Shown here: positions 16,246 through 24,730 of the stretch, piece by piece
Position numbering within the stretch: the first letter of the stretch is position 1
How the letters are laid out: every line of letters starts with the position of its first letter
From: Marivirga harenae
Lineage (GTDB): Bacteria; Bacteroidota; Bacteroidia; Cytophagales; Cyclobacteriaceae
DNA length: 64,000 nucleotides
Direction: 5' to 3'
NCBI RefSeq assembly: GCF_030534335.1
Contig: NZ_CP130565.1
Span: 2,997,501-3,061,500 of the forward strand
Program-made: the position numbers and the translations under genes
Notes under the pieces: generated by a model
The model's input: the letters and a program-made list of their open reading frames with translations, nothing else
What the model was told of the DNA's origin: nothing
Databases searched by the model: none

Positions 16246-17145
16246 ATGGCTTGGGACATATTTTTATCTGAATACAAAAATTATTTGCAATTGGAACGTT
16301 CACTAGCAGAAAACTCTGTTGCTGCTTATGTACATGATGTCTTAAAGCTAAAACAGTTTTTGGATATCTCCAATCGAAATGTTGGACCACTGGAAGTTTC
16401 TGCCACAGATTTACATGATTTTTTAGAATATGTAAATGAACTGGGGATGACAGTGCATACTCAAGCTAGAGTCGTCTCAGGCATAAAAGGATTTTTCAAG
16501 TATCTTTTGTTTGAAGATATTATTGCTGAGAATCCTGCTGAGTTGTTGGAAGCACCGAAACTGGGTAGAAAATTACCAGATGTGCTAAGTCTTGATGAAA
16601 TTGATTGTATTATTAATTCAATTGATAGAAGTACTTCAAATGGCCAAAGGGACAGAACAATGCTTGAGGTTTTGTATTCGTCAGGATTGAGGGTCAGTGA
16701 ATTGGTGGGATTGAAAATATCGAATACCTATTTTGATATCGGCTTTTTGAGGATAATTGGGAAAGGGAGTAAAGAAAGATTGGTTCCCATGGGGAAATCT
16801 GCAGCCAAGCAATTGAAAATTTATATCAACGAAGTGAGAATTCATCAACAGCCAAAACCAGAGGCAAAGGATTTTGTATTCCTAAATCGATTTGGAGGTT
16901 CAATAAGTCGTGTTTCCGTATTTACAATGATTAAAAAACAAGTAGTGATGGCAGGATTGAGAAAAAAGGTAAGTCCACATACTTTTCGGCATTCATTTGC
17001 TACTCATTTGATTGAAGGCGGGGCCGATCTTAGGGCGGTGCAAGAAATGTTGGGGCATGAATCCATCACCACTACTGAGATTTACACCCATCTGGATAGA
17101 GATTTCTTAAGTCAGACTTTGAAGGAATTTCACCCTAGAGCTTGA
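16246..17145 (+). CDS. xerD: Site-specific tyrosine recombinase XerD-like
   Basis: A 299-residue recombinase with an N-terminal SAM-like core-binding domain (1-90) and a C-terminal catalytic domain. The active-site set is complete: Arg149 (SSGLRVSEL), Lys173 or Lys176 (GKGSKER), His245 and Arg248 (HTFRHSFATH), His271 (LGHESI) and Tyr280 (EIYTHLD). It is the size of chromosomal XerC/XerD, which resolve chromosome dimers at dif; whether it is XerC or XerD cannot be settled here. It is not next to other integrative genes. The start lies 11 bp from the aroQ start on the other strand. Confidence 0.9.
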   Translation: MAWDIFLSEYKNYLQLERSLAENSVAAYVHDVLKLKQFLDISNRNVGPLEVSATDLHDFLEYVNELGMTVHTQARVVSGIKGFFKYLLFEDIIAENPAELLEAPKLGRKLPDVLSLDEIDCIINSIDRSTSNGQRDRTMLEVLYSSGLRVSELVGLKISNTYFDIGFLRIIGKGSKERLVPMGKSAAKQLKIYINEVRIHQQPKPEAKDFVFLNRFGGSISRVSVFTMIKKQVVMAGLRKKVSPHTFRHSFATHLIEGGADLRAVQEMLGHESITTTEIYTHLDRDFLSQTLKEFHPRA

Positions 17146-17740
17146 AGAAGACTCAAGAGGTTTTAACAGTAAAAACTTGAATTCGATTAATAAAACTATC
17201 GTTTCTTCAAAGCGGAATAGGCTATGATGGGAAATTATGATACTCTTGATTATTAAACAATAACTCTAAAATTGCTTCTAAACAAATTTAAAAAGTCTTT
17301 TATAGATTACCATCATATATAAAACCCTAAAATCGAAGGATATTGACAATATCTGGGGTTTTATATGTTATTTAATAAAGTATGTATCAAATTATATTTT
17401 TGCAGTGTCTACTTTTTCTTTTTGCTTGAACAAAAAGAAACAAAAATTCAAGACAAAAATAAGCTTCAACCCGCATCCTCGTCTGGCTTGCATTGTTGTC
17501 CTCATACCCGCAATCTTCAATCAATATTTTATGTGGTTTGCAGGGCATGTGGAATTTTAACTGAGTTACCGAAATTAAGACCTGATTTTTTCAAAAGTCT
17601 GAATTTATCCTACTTTTGCCAACCCATCGGTATATCTTCTTAAGATTTCAGATATTTTTCTTTGATTGGAAAAATAAAATTTCCTAAATGACACTCTGAA
17701 TGTATTTAATCAAGATTTAAAATCGACCATAGGATAAAAA
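17146..17740. other. Gene-free spacer between xerD and the metalloprotease
   Basis: About 595 bp between the ends of convergent genes. The open frame inside it (17365-17643) has no protein-like character. The only structure I see is the repeat-like block described separately at 17413-17490. Confidence 0.5.
17413..17490. repeat. Interspersed repeat-like block with a perfect hairpin
   Basis: TTTCTTTTTG (17415-17424) and CAAAAAGAAA (17431-17440) form a perfect 10-bp stem around CTTGAA. CTTGAA can also pair with TTCAAG (17447-17452). The following AAGCTTCAACCCGCATCC resembles, from memory, an intergenic block that recurs in Cytophagales and flavobacterial genomes. It could also act as a bidirectional terminator for the convergent genes. 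Its recurrence in this genome cannot be tested from one window. Confidence 0.4.
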
Positions 17741-20700
17741 CTATTTGACCATCAACTGTTTAATAAGGACATTATCAATGGTCTCCAGATAAATGAAATA
17801 AATCCCACTATTCAAATCTTGAATAGAAATCTCTAGTTCCGTTGCATCATTAAATTTAACATCTCTTATTTTCTGGCCTAAGCTATTTCTAATCTGAATT
17901 TTTTCAATTTCATATTGACTCTCATTTTTGAGATTAACAATTTGCTGGGCAGGATTGGGAAATAAAGTAATTTTTGATTTCCATTCATCTCGAACACTAA
18001 GAACACCATTTTCTAGATCTATTTCAACTGTAACCTCATTACTGAAGTTAGAATTTCCCCTCGTATTTCTAGCCAATACCCTATAATTATAGTTGCCAGA
18101 ATTTAATATTTCTTCATAACTTTTACTGTCAACTTCCAATTCAGCCACAGAAATAAAATCATTTCCATTATCAGATCTTTGTACCCTGTAAGAACTTTCA
18201 TTTTGAGCATTGTCAGCCCAGTTGAGCCTTACCGTACTATCATTCAATAACTCAAAGTCTAGATCGGTTGGGGCAAGCGGCAATCCAATCAAAGTTTCAA
18301 TTTCTACTTCGCTGGAATAATTGCCGTCTCCGTTCTCATTAAATCCCTTTACTCTGTAGAAATATACACTTTCTTCTTCAACTGTTTCGTCTACAAAATC
18401 AAAGGAATTTGCTTCTAATTCTGCTAAATTACTATAGTTAGTGTTATCACCCTGCGATCTTTCCAATATATAACCTTCTTCTAAATCAGTATTATCTGTC
18501 CATTGAATCAAAACATTACCACTTTCTAAATTAGAGGCAGTTATTGTAGAGGGGGCAGGAGGTACTTGCAATTGGGTAGTAATATTGATGTCATTCGAAT
18601 AATCCGATGAAAATATATCCAATACAGCCTTCACTCTATAAAAATATTGGGTTTGTCCTACTATATCGGTATCAGAATATGTTGAGCTATTGGAGTCTAC
18701 ATCAGCAAATTCCTGAAAATTTGAATTGTTGTCTGTCGATCTTTCAATAATAAAACTAGTCTCATTTTCAGAATTATCTGTCCAAGAGAGTTCCACAGTT
18801 CCTGTTACATTTTCATTCGCGGTTAAATTAGTGGGTGCTAGAATTTCAGGAGCTACAACATCCAGTAAGCACAGATCAAGTGACCATGACTGCAATTCTC
18901 CACCATCCGCTGCAAAACGATCAATAACTATTAATTTCCATTCTCCTTCTGATTCTTCTCCATTTAAGGTATTGAGGGCTTCTTCAGATTGATAGGTTTC
19001 CCCATCGCTTGGAGGACAAGGTAATTCTGATGATGTTCCCTCATCACTAATGGATAGGTTAAAATTATCCTGATCATCGCAAATATTGGAGAGTAAAGTG
19101 ATTTGAGTACCAGTAGGGCTTTCTAATATGAAACTTAAATCATTAATATAGGAATGCGTACCTACTAAATTGCTTATGGCAATAGATTCAACTTTTCCTG
19201 AGTATGGAATATTTATAATAGATTGAATTGTATCTACATTTTCAGATGAAATTGATAAAGGCAAATCCGTTCCTTCGTATAAATCACAAATAATATCTGC
19301 AGTTGAAAAGGAAATAACATCAGAAAAATCACTTTCCCCACAATTATTAATTGCCTTTACACGCACAAAATAGCTTGTGAGTCTTTGCAGGTTCTCTTGT
19401 AGTTTATATTCTTTTGCATTAACAACCTCTACAGAATCTACTTTTTCATTAAAATTATTATCTAAAGCGATTTCTAATAAGTAGTCAGCCTGCAAATCAC
19501 TGTCTTCCCACATTACAGTTGGGCTTAAATTGATATTGTTGTCCGCTTCCACAGGAAAAGTAATATTTGGTGCTGTCGGGAAATCAACTACATTAAAGCT
19601 CAATTCTTTACTTTTTGATTTGTCCACCGTATTGGCTTCCAGTGTGAAATTAAATTCTCCTGTATTTTGGTTGGTATTGGTGATTGTTAAGATAGTGCTT
19701 TCCCCAGGGGTAAGTGTATTTTGATCGAAACTAACCTCAAAATCTGCTAAGTCACTTACTGATAAATTAATGCTTTCATCATATTCTAAAATAGAAGTTA
19801 TATTGATGGTAAATGTAATTTCATCCTCAGGGCAATATTGATCACTGTCAATTTCAGCTTCCAAAGTAAAGGTTGGCTCGGTGGTTTCTGTAATGGTAAA
19901 AACGTCCGGGCTAATGTTAAAGAAAATATTATTGGAGGCGACCACTTTTATTTTTGCCTGATTGGTATTGATATTTGGTAATTCAATAGGTTCTGAGCCA
20001 TCATTTTCTGTATTTTCCAACACTTTTACAGAAAATGTTTGTCCTCCATCAGTGGAGAGGTATATATCCACAAATGCTGCATTTACCGGAGCTATATTGG
20101 TATTATTCACTTCCCAGCTTACTGTGATAATATTGAGTCCACTGTAGTCCCCAGAAATGGTATCAACAATGAACGGGCCGGCTATATCTGTTACACTAAA
20201 ACTAATTTCATCATGATCCACAGCCGCTATTGCTTGATTATCACGTACGCTAAGTCTAAAGTTAAGATTCCTTGCATAATCCGGTAATATTTCACCCTTG
20301 GTCTGTGTACCATTAAGGATATCCGATATTTGTGGAAAGATTCTAAAACTGTCAAGAGTAGGTGAAAAGGATCTGAATAATGGTGCATTATCTTGAGGTA
20401 AATTCGGAGAACCGGCAGGTCCCAAATCAAATTGCTCCCAAGCGTAATTTAACTGATCGCCATCAGGATCTGTAGCGAACCCATTTAGCTGGAAAGGTGT
20501 ACTAATAGGGATTGTAAAACCACCTTGGCCAGCTTCTACTATCGGAAGGTTGTTGCCTGTCTCCGTAATGTCGGCACAATTATTCCCCGCATTATCTTGA
20601 ATATACGCATTCATGAAATCTAAGCTGGCCGTATGAAAATATGGATCACTATTATTTTGAATGTTATCGCCACCACAAATACCAGCATAAGCCATTATGG

Positions 20701-21814
20701 TGGAACCACTACCTGGCTCATATGCGGAATTAGCGGAACGGTTCTGCCCGCAAGAACTGACTGTTCCATTAAATGTGTGTGGCGCCCCAAATTGATGACC
20801 AATTTCGTGTGAAACATAGTCCACATCAAAGGGATCACCAATGGGTTGATTAATACCTGTTACTCCCCTTGCTTTTGAATTTGATCTACATACCACTCCT
20901 AATCCTGCTAGTCCACCAGCAGCAGTTGAGAAATTATGCCCTAAATCATAATTTTGATTACCAATTATACTGTCTAGGACTACTTGATTTTCATCAATTA
21001 ATATCCCGACATCATCAACTGTAAAAGGGTCTGTACTACTATTTGTAAAAATAATTTCATCATTATTTTCTACTAACACCATTCTTACTGCAATTTCTTT
21101 TTCATAAATGCTGTTGACCCTGTTCATAGTGCTCACTATGGCAGACAAACCATCTTCCACAGTACCTCCGTGAAATTCAGTGTATTCGCCCGTTGCTGCC
21201 ACGGCTATTCTATAGGTTCTTAATTGTGTTCCGGAAGGTTGATTTACATTACCAGATTCAACCATGGATTGCATTCGTTGAAATTGAACATCATCTGCAA
21301 TGATAGGTTCTAATTCCTCAAATCTTGGCTTTTTGGGATCTCTTTTCAAATCTTTTTTATAATAGATTTGGTAGTCGTTGAATTGATCTTGGACGGGGTC
21401 AATAAAAAATACGCCTTCAGTGGAATAGACCATGGCATGAAATCCTTTTTTGCTTAGGTCTAATCGTAGAGTTTCACCAGTTGTAGGGTTTCTCCCACTA
21501 TAGGTTTTGATGTTGGGATATTTTTTAGCTAAAGCCGGTGCCATAATAGGGCTTTCCTCCAATTTGAATTCCTGAAATGCTCCGTCAGGGTAGGGGATGC
21601 TAAAATTTAATTTTGAATTTTGATTTAATTTTGCCTTTAACTGGTCAACAGCTAATTTGTAAATTTTTTGTTTTTCAGTCGAAATTAATCTTGCAGAAGC
21701 TCTAGCATTACTTTCCGTCCAAAATTGCCCATTATAATTCTGAGCATGCGAAACAAAGCCGGTAAAAAAAACAATTAAAAATATTAAAAATCGTTGTAGC
21801 CTCATTTCGATCAA
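17741..21814 (-). CDS. Secreted reprolysin-type zinc metalloprotease with FN3 and P domains and a T9SS sorting domain
   Basis: At 1357 residues this is a multidomain exoprotease. A signal peptide (to about residue 25) and an about 170-residue propeptide precede a metzincin catalytic domain with HEIGHQFGAPH (His336, Glu337, His340, His346). Then come Ig/FN3-like modules, a proprotein-convertase P-like domain near residues 835-980 (ending SWSLDLCLLD), three further FN3 modules, and a C-terminal type IX sorting domain from about 1285 (ITLFPNPAQQIV to QLMVK). It is therefore likely exported by the gliding/T9SS machinery to the surface or medium to degrade protein. MIEMRL could also start at the second Met (21805). 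It is monocistronic. Cys residues are few and sit in the P-like and catalytic domains. Confidence 0.9.
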   Translation of the reverse strand: MIEMRLQRFLIFLIVFFTGFVSHAQNYNGQFWTESNARASARLISTEKQKIYKLAVDQLKAKLNQNSKLNFSIPYPDGAFQEFKLEESPIMAPALAKKYPNIKTYSGRNPTTGETLRLDLSKKGFHAMVYSTEGVFFIDPVQDQFNDYQIYYKKDLKRDPKKPRFEELEPIIADDVQFQRMQSMVESGNVNQPSGTQLRTYRIAVAATGEYTEFHGGTVEDGLSAIVSTMNRVNSIYEKEIAVRMVLVENNDEIIFTNSSTDPFTVDDVGILIDENQVVLDSIIGNQNYDLGHNFSTAAGGLAGLGVVCRSNSKARGVTGINQPIGDPFDVDYVSHEIGHQFGAPHTFNGTVSSCGQNRSANSAYEPGSGSTIMAYAGICGGDNIQNNSDPYFHTASLDFMNAYIQDNAGNNCADITETGNNLPIVEAGQGGFTIPISTPFQLNGFATDPDGDQLNYAWEQFDLGPAGSPNLPQDNAPLFRSFSPTLDSFRIFPQISDILNGTQTKGEILPDYARNLNFRLSVRDNQAIAAVDHDEISFSVTDIAGPFIVDTISGDYSGLNIITVSWEVNNTNIAPVNAAFVDIYLSTDGGQTFSVKVLENTENDGSEPIELPNINTNQAKIKVVASNNIFFNISPDVFTITETTEPTFTLEAEIDSDQYCPEDEITFTINITSILEYDESINLSVSDLADFEVSFDQNTLTPGESTILTITNTNQNTGEFNFTLEANTVDKSKSKELSFNVVDFPTAPNITFPVEADNNINLSPTVMWEDSDLQADYLLEIALDNNFNEKVDSVEVVNAKEYKLQENLQRLTSYFVRVKAINNCGESDFSDVISFSTADIICDLYEGTDLPLSISSENVDTIQSIINIPYSGKVESIAISNLVGTHSYINDLSFILESPTGTQITLLSNICDDQDNFNLSISDEGTSSELPCPPSDGETYQSEEALNTLNGEESEGEWKLIVIDRFAADGGELQSWSLDLCLLDVVAPEILAPTNLTANENVTGTVELSWTDNSENETSFIIERSTDNNSNFQEFADVDSNSSTYSDTDIVGQTQYFYRVKAVLDIFSSDYSNDINITTQLQVPPAPSTITASNLESGNVLIQWTDNTDLEEGYILERSQGDNTNYSNLAELEANSFDFVDETVEEESVYFYRVKGFNENGDGNYSSEVEIETLIGLPLAPTDLDFELLNDSTVRLNWADNAQNESSYRVQRSDNGNDFISVAELEVDSKSYEEILNSGNYNYRVLARNTRGNSNFSNEVTVEIDLENGVLSVRDEWKSKITLFPNPAQQIVNLKNESQYEIEKIQIRNSLGQKIRDVKFNDATELEISIQDLNSGIYFIYLETIDNVLIKQLMVK

Positions 21815-21987
21815 TTCTATGTTTTAGCAAATGTCTAAACTGATGACATCATAAATCATAAATTTAATAAATAAAGCCAAGCATTTTTGATCAAATTGTA
21901 AAGATTTAATACATCTATCAAATCAAATCCTGATCTTTCATATTTAGGGGTTAAATTTTAATCGCTTTAAAGGAATTTGCTTCTTCT

Positions 21988-23325
21988 CTAAGCCAGCTGT
22001 TTTTCCTTATCATCATCAGTAACAAAAAGGCTTAATATTCCAGCCAGAATTAAAGAAGTGCCTCCAATGATTAAAGCATAAATTGCATCGTTGCTGAAGA
22101 AATTTTTCAGTATGAATCCTAAAATTCCCGCGGCCACAATTTGTGGGATTACAATAAAGAAATTGAAAACACCCATGTAATAGCCCATTTTATCAAAAGG
22201 TAAAGCACTGCTTAACATGGCATACGGCAAGGAAAGTATGCTAGCCCAAGCTATTCCTACGCCAATCATACTGAATACCAATAAATTTGGATCGCTAATA
22301 TAAAATATGGAGATGAGTCCGGCAGCACCACAAAACAATGCGATCATATGTGTTCCTTTGCGACCAAAGTATTTGGATAATTTTGGCAATAAAAATGCTG
22401 CAAAAGCCGCTACTCCATTGTACACACCGAACATAACTCCCACCCAATTAGCTCCTTCATTATAAAGAATGGATTTAGGATCAGTGGTTCCATAAATATG
22501 TTCAGTTACTGCTGGAGTGGTATAAATCCACATGGCAAACAAAGCAAACCATGAAAAAAACTGGACGAATGCCAATTGAACCATTGTTTTGGGCATTTTA
22601 AATATTCCCATAAATGATTCTGCTAAGCCTGTAAAAACGCCTCTTTCACTATTTTCCTTTTTGAGTTTCTCAATATCTTCCGGAGGATATTCCTTTGTAT
22701 TGAAAACGGTCCACATTACCGCAGCTAAAAATGCAACACCTCCGATATAAAATGACCATTTGACTGAATCAGGTATCTGTCCATCCGGGGCTTCGTTGCT
22801 GAATCCAAGCCAATTGGTTAGGACATAAGGTAATACAGAGGCAACCACCGCTCCAATTCCTATGAAAAATGCTTGTAGTGCAAATCCCTTGGATCGCTGT
22901 TCGTTAGGTAACATATCGCCTACAAAAGCCCTAAATGGCTCCATACTGACGTTGATTGAACCATCCATTACCCAAAGCATTCCGGCTGCTATCCACAGAC
23001 TAGGAGAATTTGGCATAATAAATAATGCAATAGTCGCTAGAATAGCACCAATAGCAAAAAACGGCCTTCGCCTTCCCCATTTTGGAATCCAGGTTTTATC
23101 CGAATAATAGCCGATGATGGGCTGCACTATTAGGCCTGTCACTGGAGCGGCTAACCATAATATAGGTAGACTCTCTTTTTCTGCACCTAGTGTTTCAAAT
23201 ATCCGACTTACGTTTGCATTTTGAAGGGCAAAGCCAAATTGAATACCTAAAAAACCAAAACTCATATTCCAAATTTCCCAAAAGCTTAATTTTGGTTTTT
23301 CAGAGGCTATCGATATGTTATCCAT
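21988..23325 (-). CDS. MFS sugar transporter (SLC45-like, probable maltose uptake)
   Basis: A 445-residue, twelve-helix major facilitator protein. PVTGLIVQPIIGYYSDKTW and WGRRRPFFAIGAI between helices 2 and 4 are hallmarks of the SLC45/sucrose-maltose transporter group. It is the last gene of the GH31-GH13-MFS operon, its start overlapping the GH13 stop by one base (TAATG). Comparable gene groups in Bacteroidota import maltose or maltodextrin from the periplasm into the cytoplasm. Substrate assignment rests on this context. Control is expected from the LacI-type operator upstream of the GH31 gene. Confidence 0.88.
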   Translation of the reverse strand: MDNISIASEKPKLSFWEIWNMSFGFLGIQFGFALQNANVSRIFETLGAEKESLPILWLAAPVTGLIVQPIIGYYSDKTWIPKWGRRRPFFAIGAILATIALFIMPNSPSLWIAAGMLWVMDGSINVSMEPFRAFVGDMLPNEQRSKGFALQAFFIGIGAVVASVLPYVLTNWLGFSNEAPDGQIPDSVKWSFYIGGVAFLAAVMWTVFNTKEYPPEDIEKLKKENSERGVFTGLAESFMGIFKMPKTMVQLAFVQFFSWFALFAMWIYTTPAVTEHIYGTTDPKSILYNEGANWVGVMFGVYNGVAAFAAFLLPKLSKYFGRKGTHMIALFCGAAGLISIFYISDPNLLVFSMIGVGIAWASILSLPYAMLSSALPFDKMGYYMGVFNFFIVIPQIVAAGILGFILKNFFSNDAIYALIIGGTSLILAGILSLFVTDDDKEKQLA

Positions 23326-24704
23326 TATTTATCTTTCAAACTGTTTTGAGTTAAAATCATATAAGACCAAGCATCAAAGGCAAGAGGTTCTCGATTTTCA
23401 GAAAAGGTAACTGTAAGTTCTGGATTATTACCCTTCTGATAGGTCTTTCCTGTATAGTTCTTATCAATGACAAATGATTGCGTAGAATCAGATAAATTCA
23501 TGATGACTAACACCTCATTATCATCTTTTTTTCTGCTGAACGCAAGCATCTTAGATGAATTTTGGGGTTTATTAATTTCTTGAAAACTTCCTCCAAAAGC
23601 CCCATTCCACAAGGCAGGATTATTATGCTTAAGTAGCAACAATCGGCTATAAAAGTCTTCATAAGCTAATTCTGACCAGTCAATAGTGTCTTTGTCAAAA
23701 AATGGTAATCGCTTGTCCAGTCCTGCTTCTTGACCACTGTATATCAGCGGCATTCCTGGAACTGTTGCAGTTAAGACAGCCAAAGCTTCATAAGCATTCC
23801 CCATCCTTTCAAAAACCGTCCCATTCCAGCTATTTTCATCATGATTGGAGGTGAAATACATTCTGAAAGCTGAAGAATCATATTTTTCAACATCTTTTTT
23901 CAGGTATGCTACTAGAGAATCAGCATTTGCGTGTCCTTTTGCTATATCATTCAATAAATGATGAAATTCCCAGCCGTAGGTCATGTCAAATCCTGCATCA
24001 TGCATTTTGGGTTCATCCCATTCTGCCAACATAAAAACATCTTTTGTAGCCTCAAGACTATCAATAGCTTTTTTCCAAAATTCATTTGGTACCATTCCTG
24101 CCACATCACATCTGAAACCGTCAATGTCAGTTTCGGTAATCCACCATTTCATTTCATTAATCATGGCTTGATGTAAATCTTCATTTTCATAATTAAGATC
24201 TGCAACATCAGTCCAATCTGCTACAGGTGATTGTAGATTGCCTGCAGAATCTAAATTGTAAAATTCAGGATGTTCTTGTGCCCAATGGTGATCATAAGCG
24301 GTATGGTTAGCCACCCAATCCAATAGTACAATCATTTGATTTTCGTGGGCTTTGGTAACCAATTTTTTGAAATCCTGCAAAACACCAAAATTGGAATTTA
24401 CAGCAGTGTAGTCTTTAATAGAATAATAACTTCCCAAAGGCTCCTTCCGGTTCTTTACTCCAATAGGTTGAACAGGCATAACCCATAAAATATCAACTCC
24501 CATATTTTTTAATCTGTCCAGATGAGGGAGAAAGGCTTCAATTGTACCTTCTGGAGTATACTGCCTAATATTTACCTCATAAATATTCATAGCCTTAGCT
24601 TTTTCAGGATATGATAAGATAGATTCCTGTTGATGGTTCTCATTAACAGATTCACAAGAGTAAAGAAATATGGCAATGGCGATTAAAAAGATGTTTTTCT
24701 GCAT
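23325..24704 (-). CDS. GH13 alpha-amylase-family lipoprotein
   Basis: The 459-residue form starts at the ATG at 24704, which gives a clean lipoprotein signal (FLIAIAIFLYSC, Cys17); the frame extends six residues further to 24722. The (beta/alpha)8 GH13 motifs are present: VLLDWVANHTAYDH (region I), DGFRCDVAG with the Asp nucleophile (II), FMLAEWDEP with the Glu acid (III) and FTSNHDEN with the transition-state Asp (IV). A short C-terminal beta domain follows. It probably trims malto-oligosaccharides in the periplasm or at the outer membrane before MFS import. It lies in an operon between GH31 and MFS. Confidence 0.92.
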   Translation of the reverse strand: MQKNIFLIAIAIFLYSCESVNENHQQESILSYPEKAKAMNIYEVNIRQYTPEGTIEAFLPHLDRLKNMGVDILWVMPVQPIGVKNRKEPLGSYYSIKDYTAVNSNFGVLQDFKKLVTKAHENQMIVLLDWVANHTAYDHHWAQEHPEFYNLDSAGNLQSPVADWTDVADLNYENEDLHQAMINEMKWWITETDIDGFRCDVAGMVPNEFWKKAIDSLEATKDVFMLAEWDEPKMHDAGFDMTYGWEFHHLLNDIAKGHANADSLVAYLKKDVEKYDSSAFRMYFTSNHDENSWNGTVFERMGNAYEALAVLTATVPGMPLIYSGQEAGLDKRLPFFDKDTIDWSELAYEDFYSRLLLLKHNNPALWNGAFGGSFQEINKPQNSSKMLAFSRKKDDNEVLVIMNLSDSTQSFVIDKNYTGKTYQKGNNPELTVTFSENREPLAFDAWSYMILTQNSLKDK

Positions 24705-24730
24705 ATAAAAATCTAGTTGCATAGTAAGGA

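Noticed and set aside
17365-17643. 92-codon plus-strand frame in the xerD-protease spacer
   Set aside because: It runs through the hairpin repeat, and its translation has no protein-like pattern or homology that I recognise.
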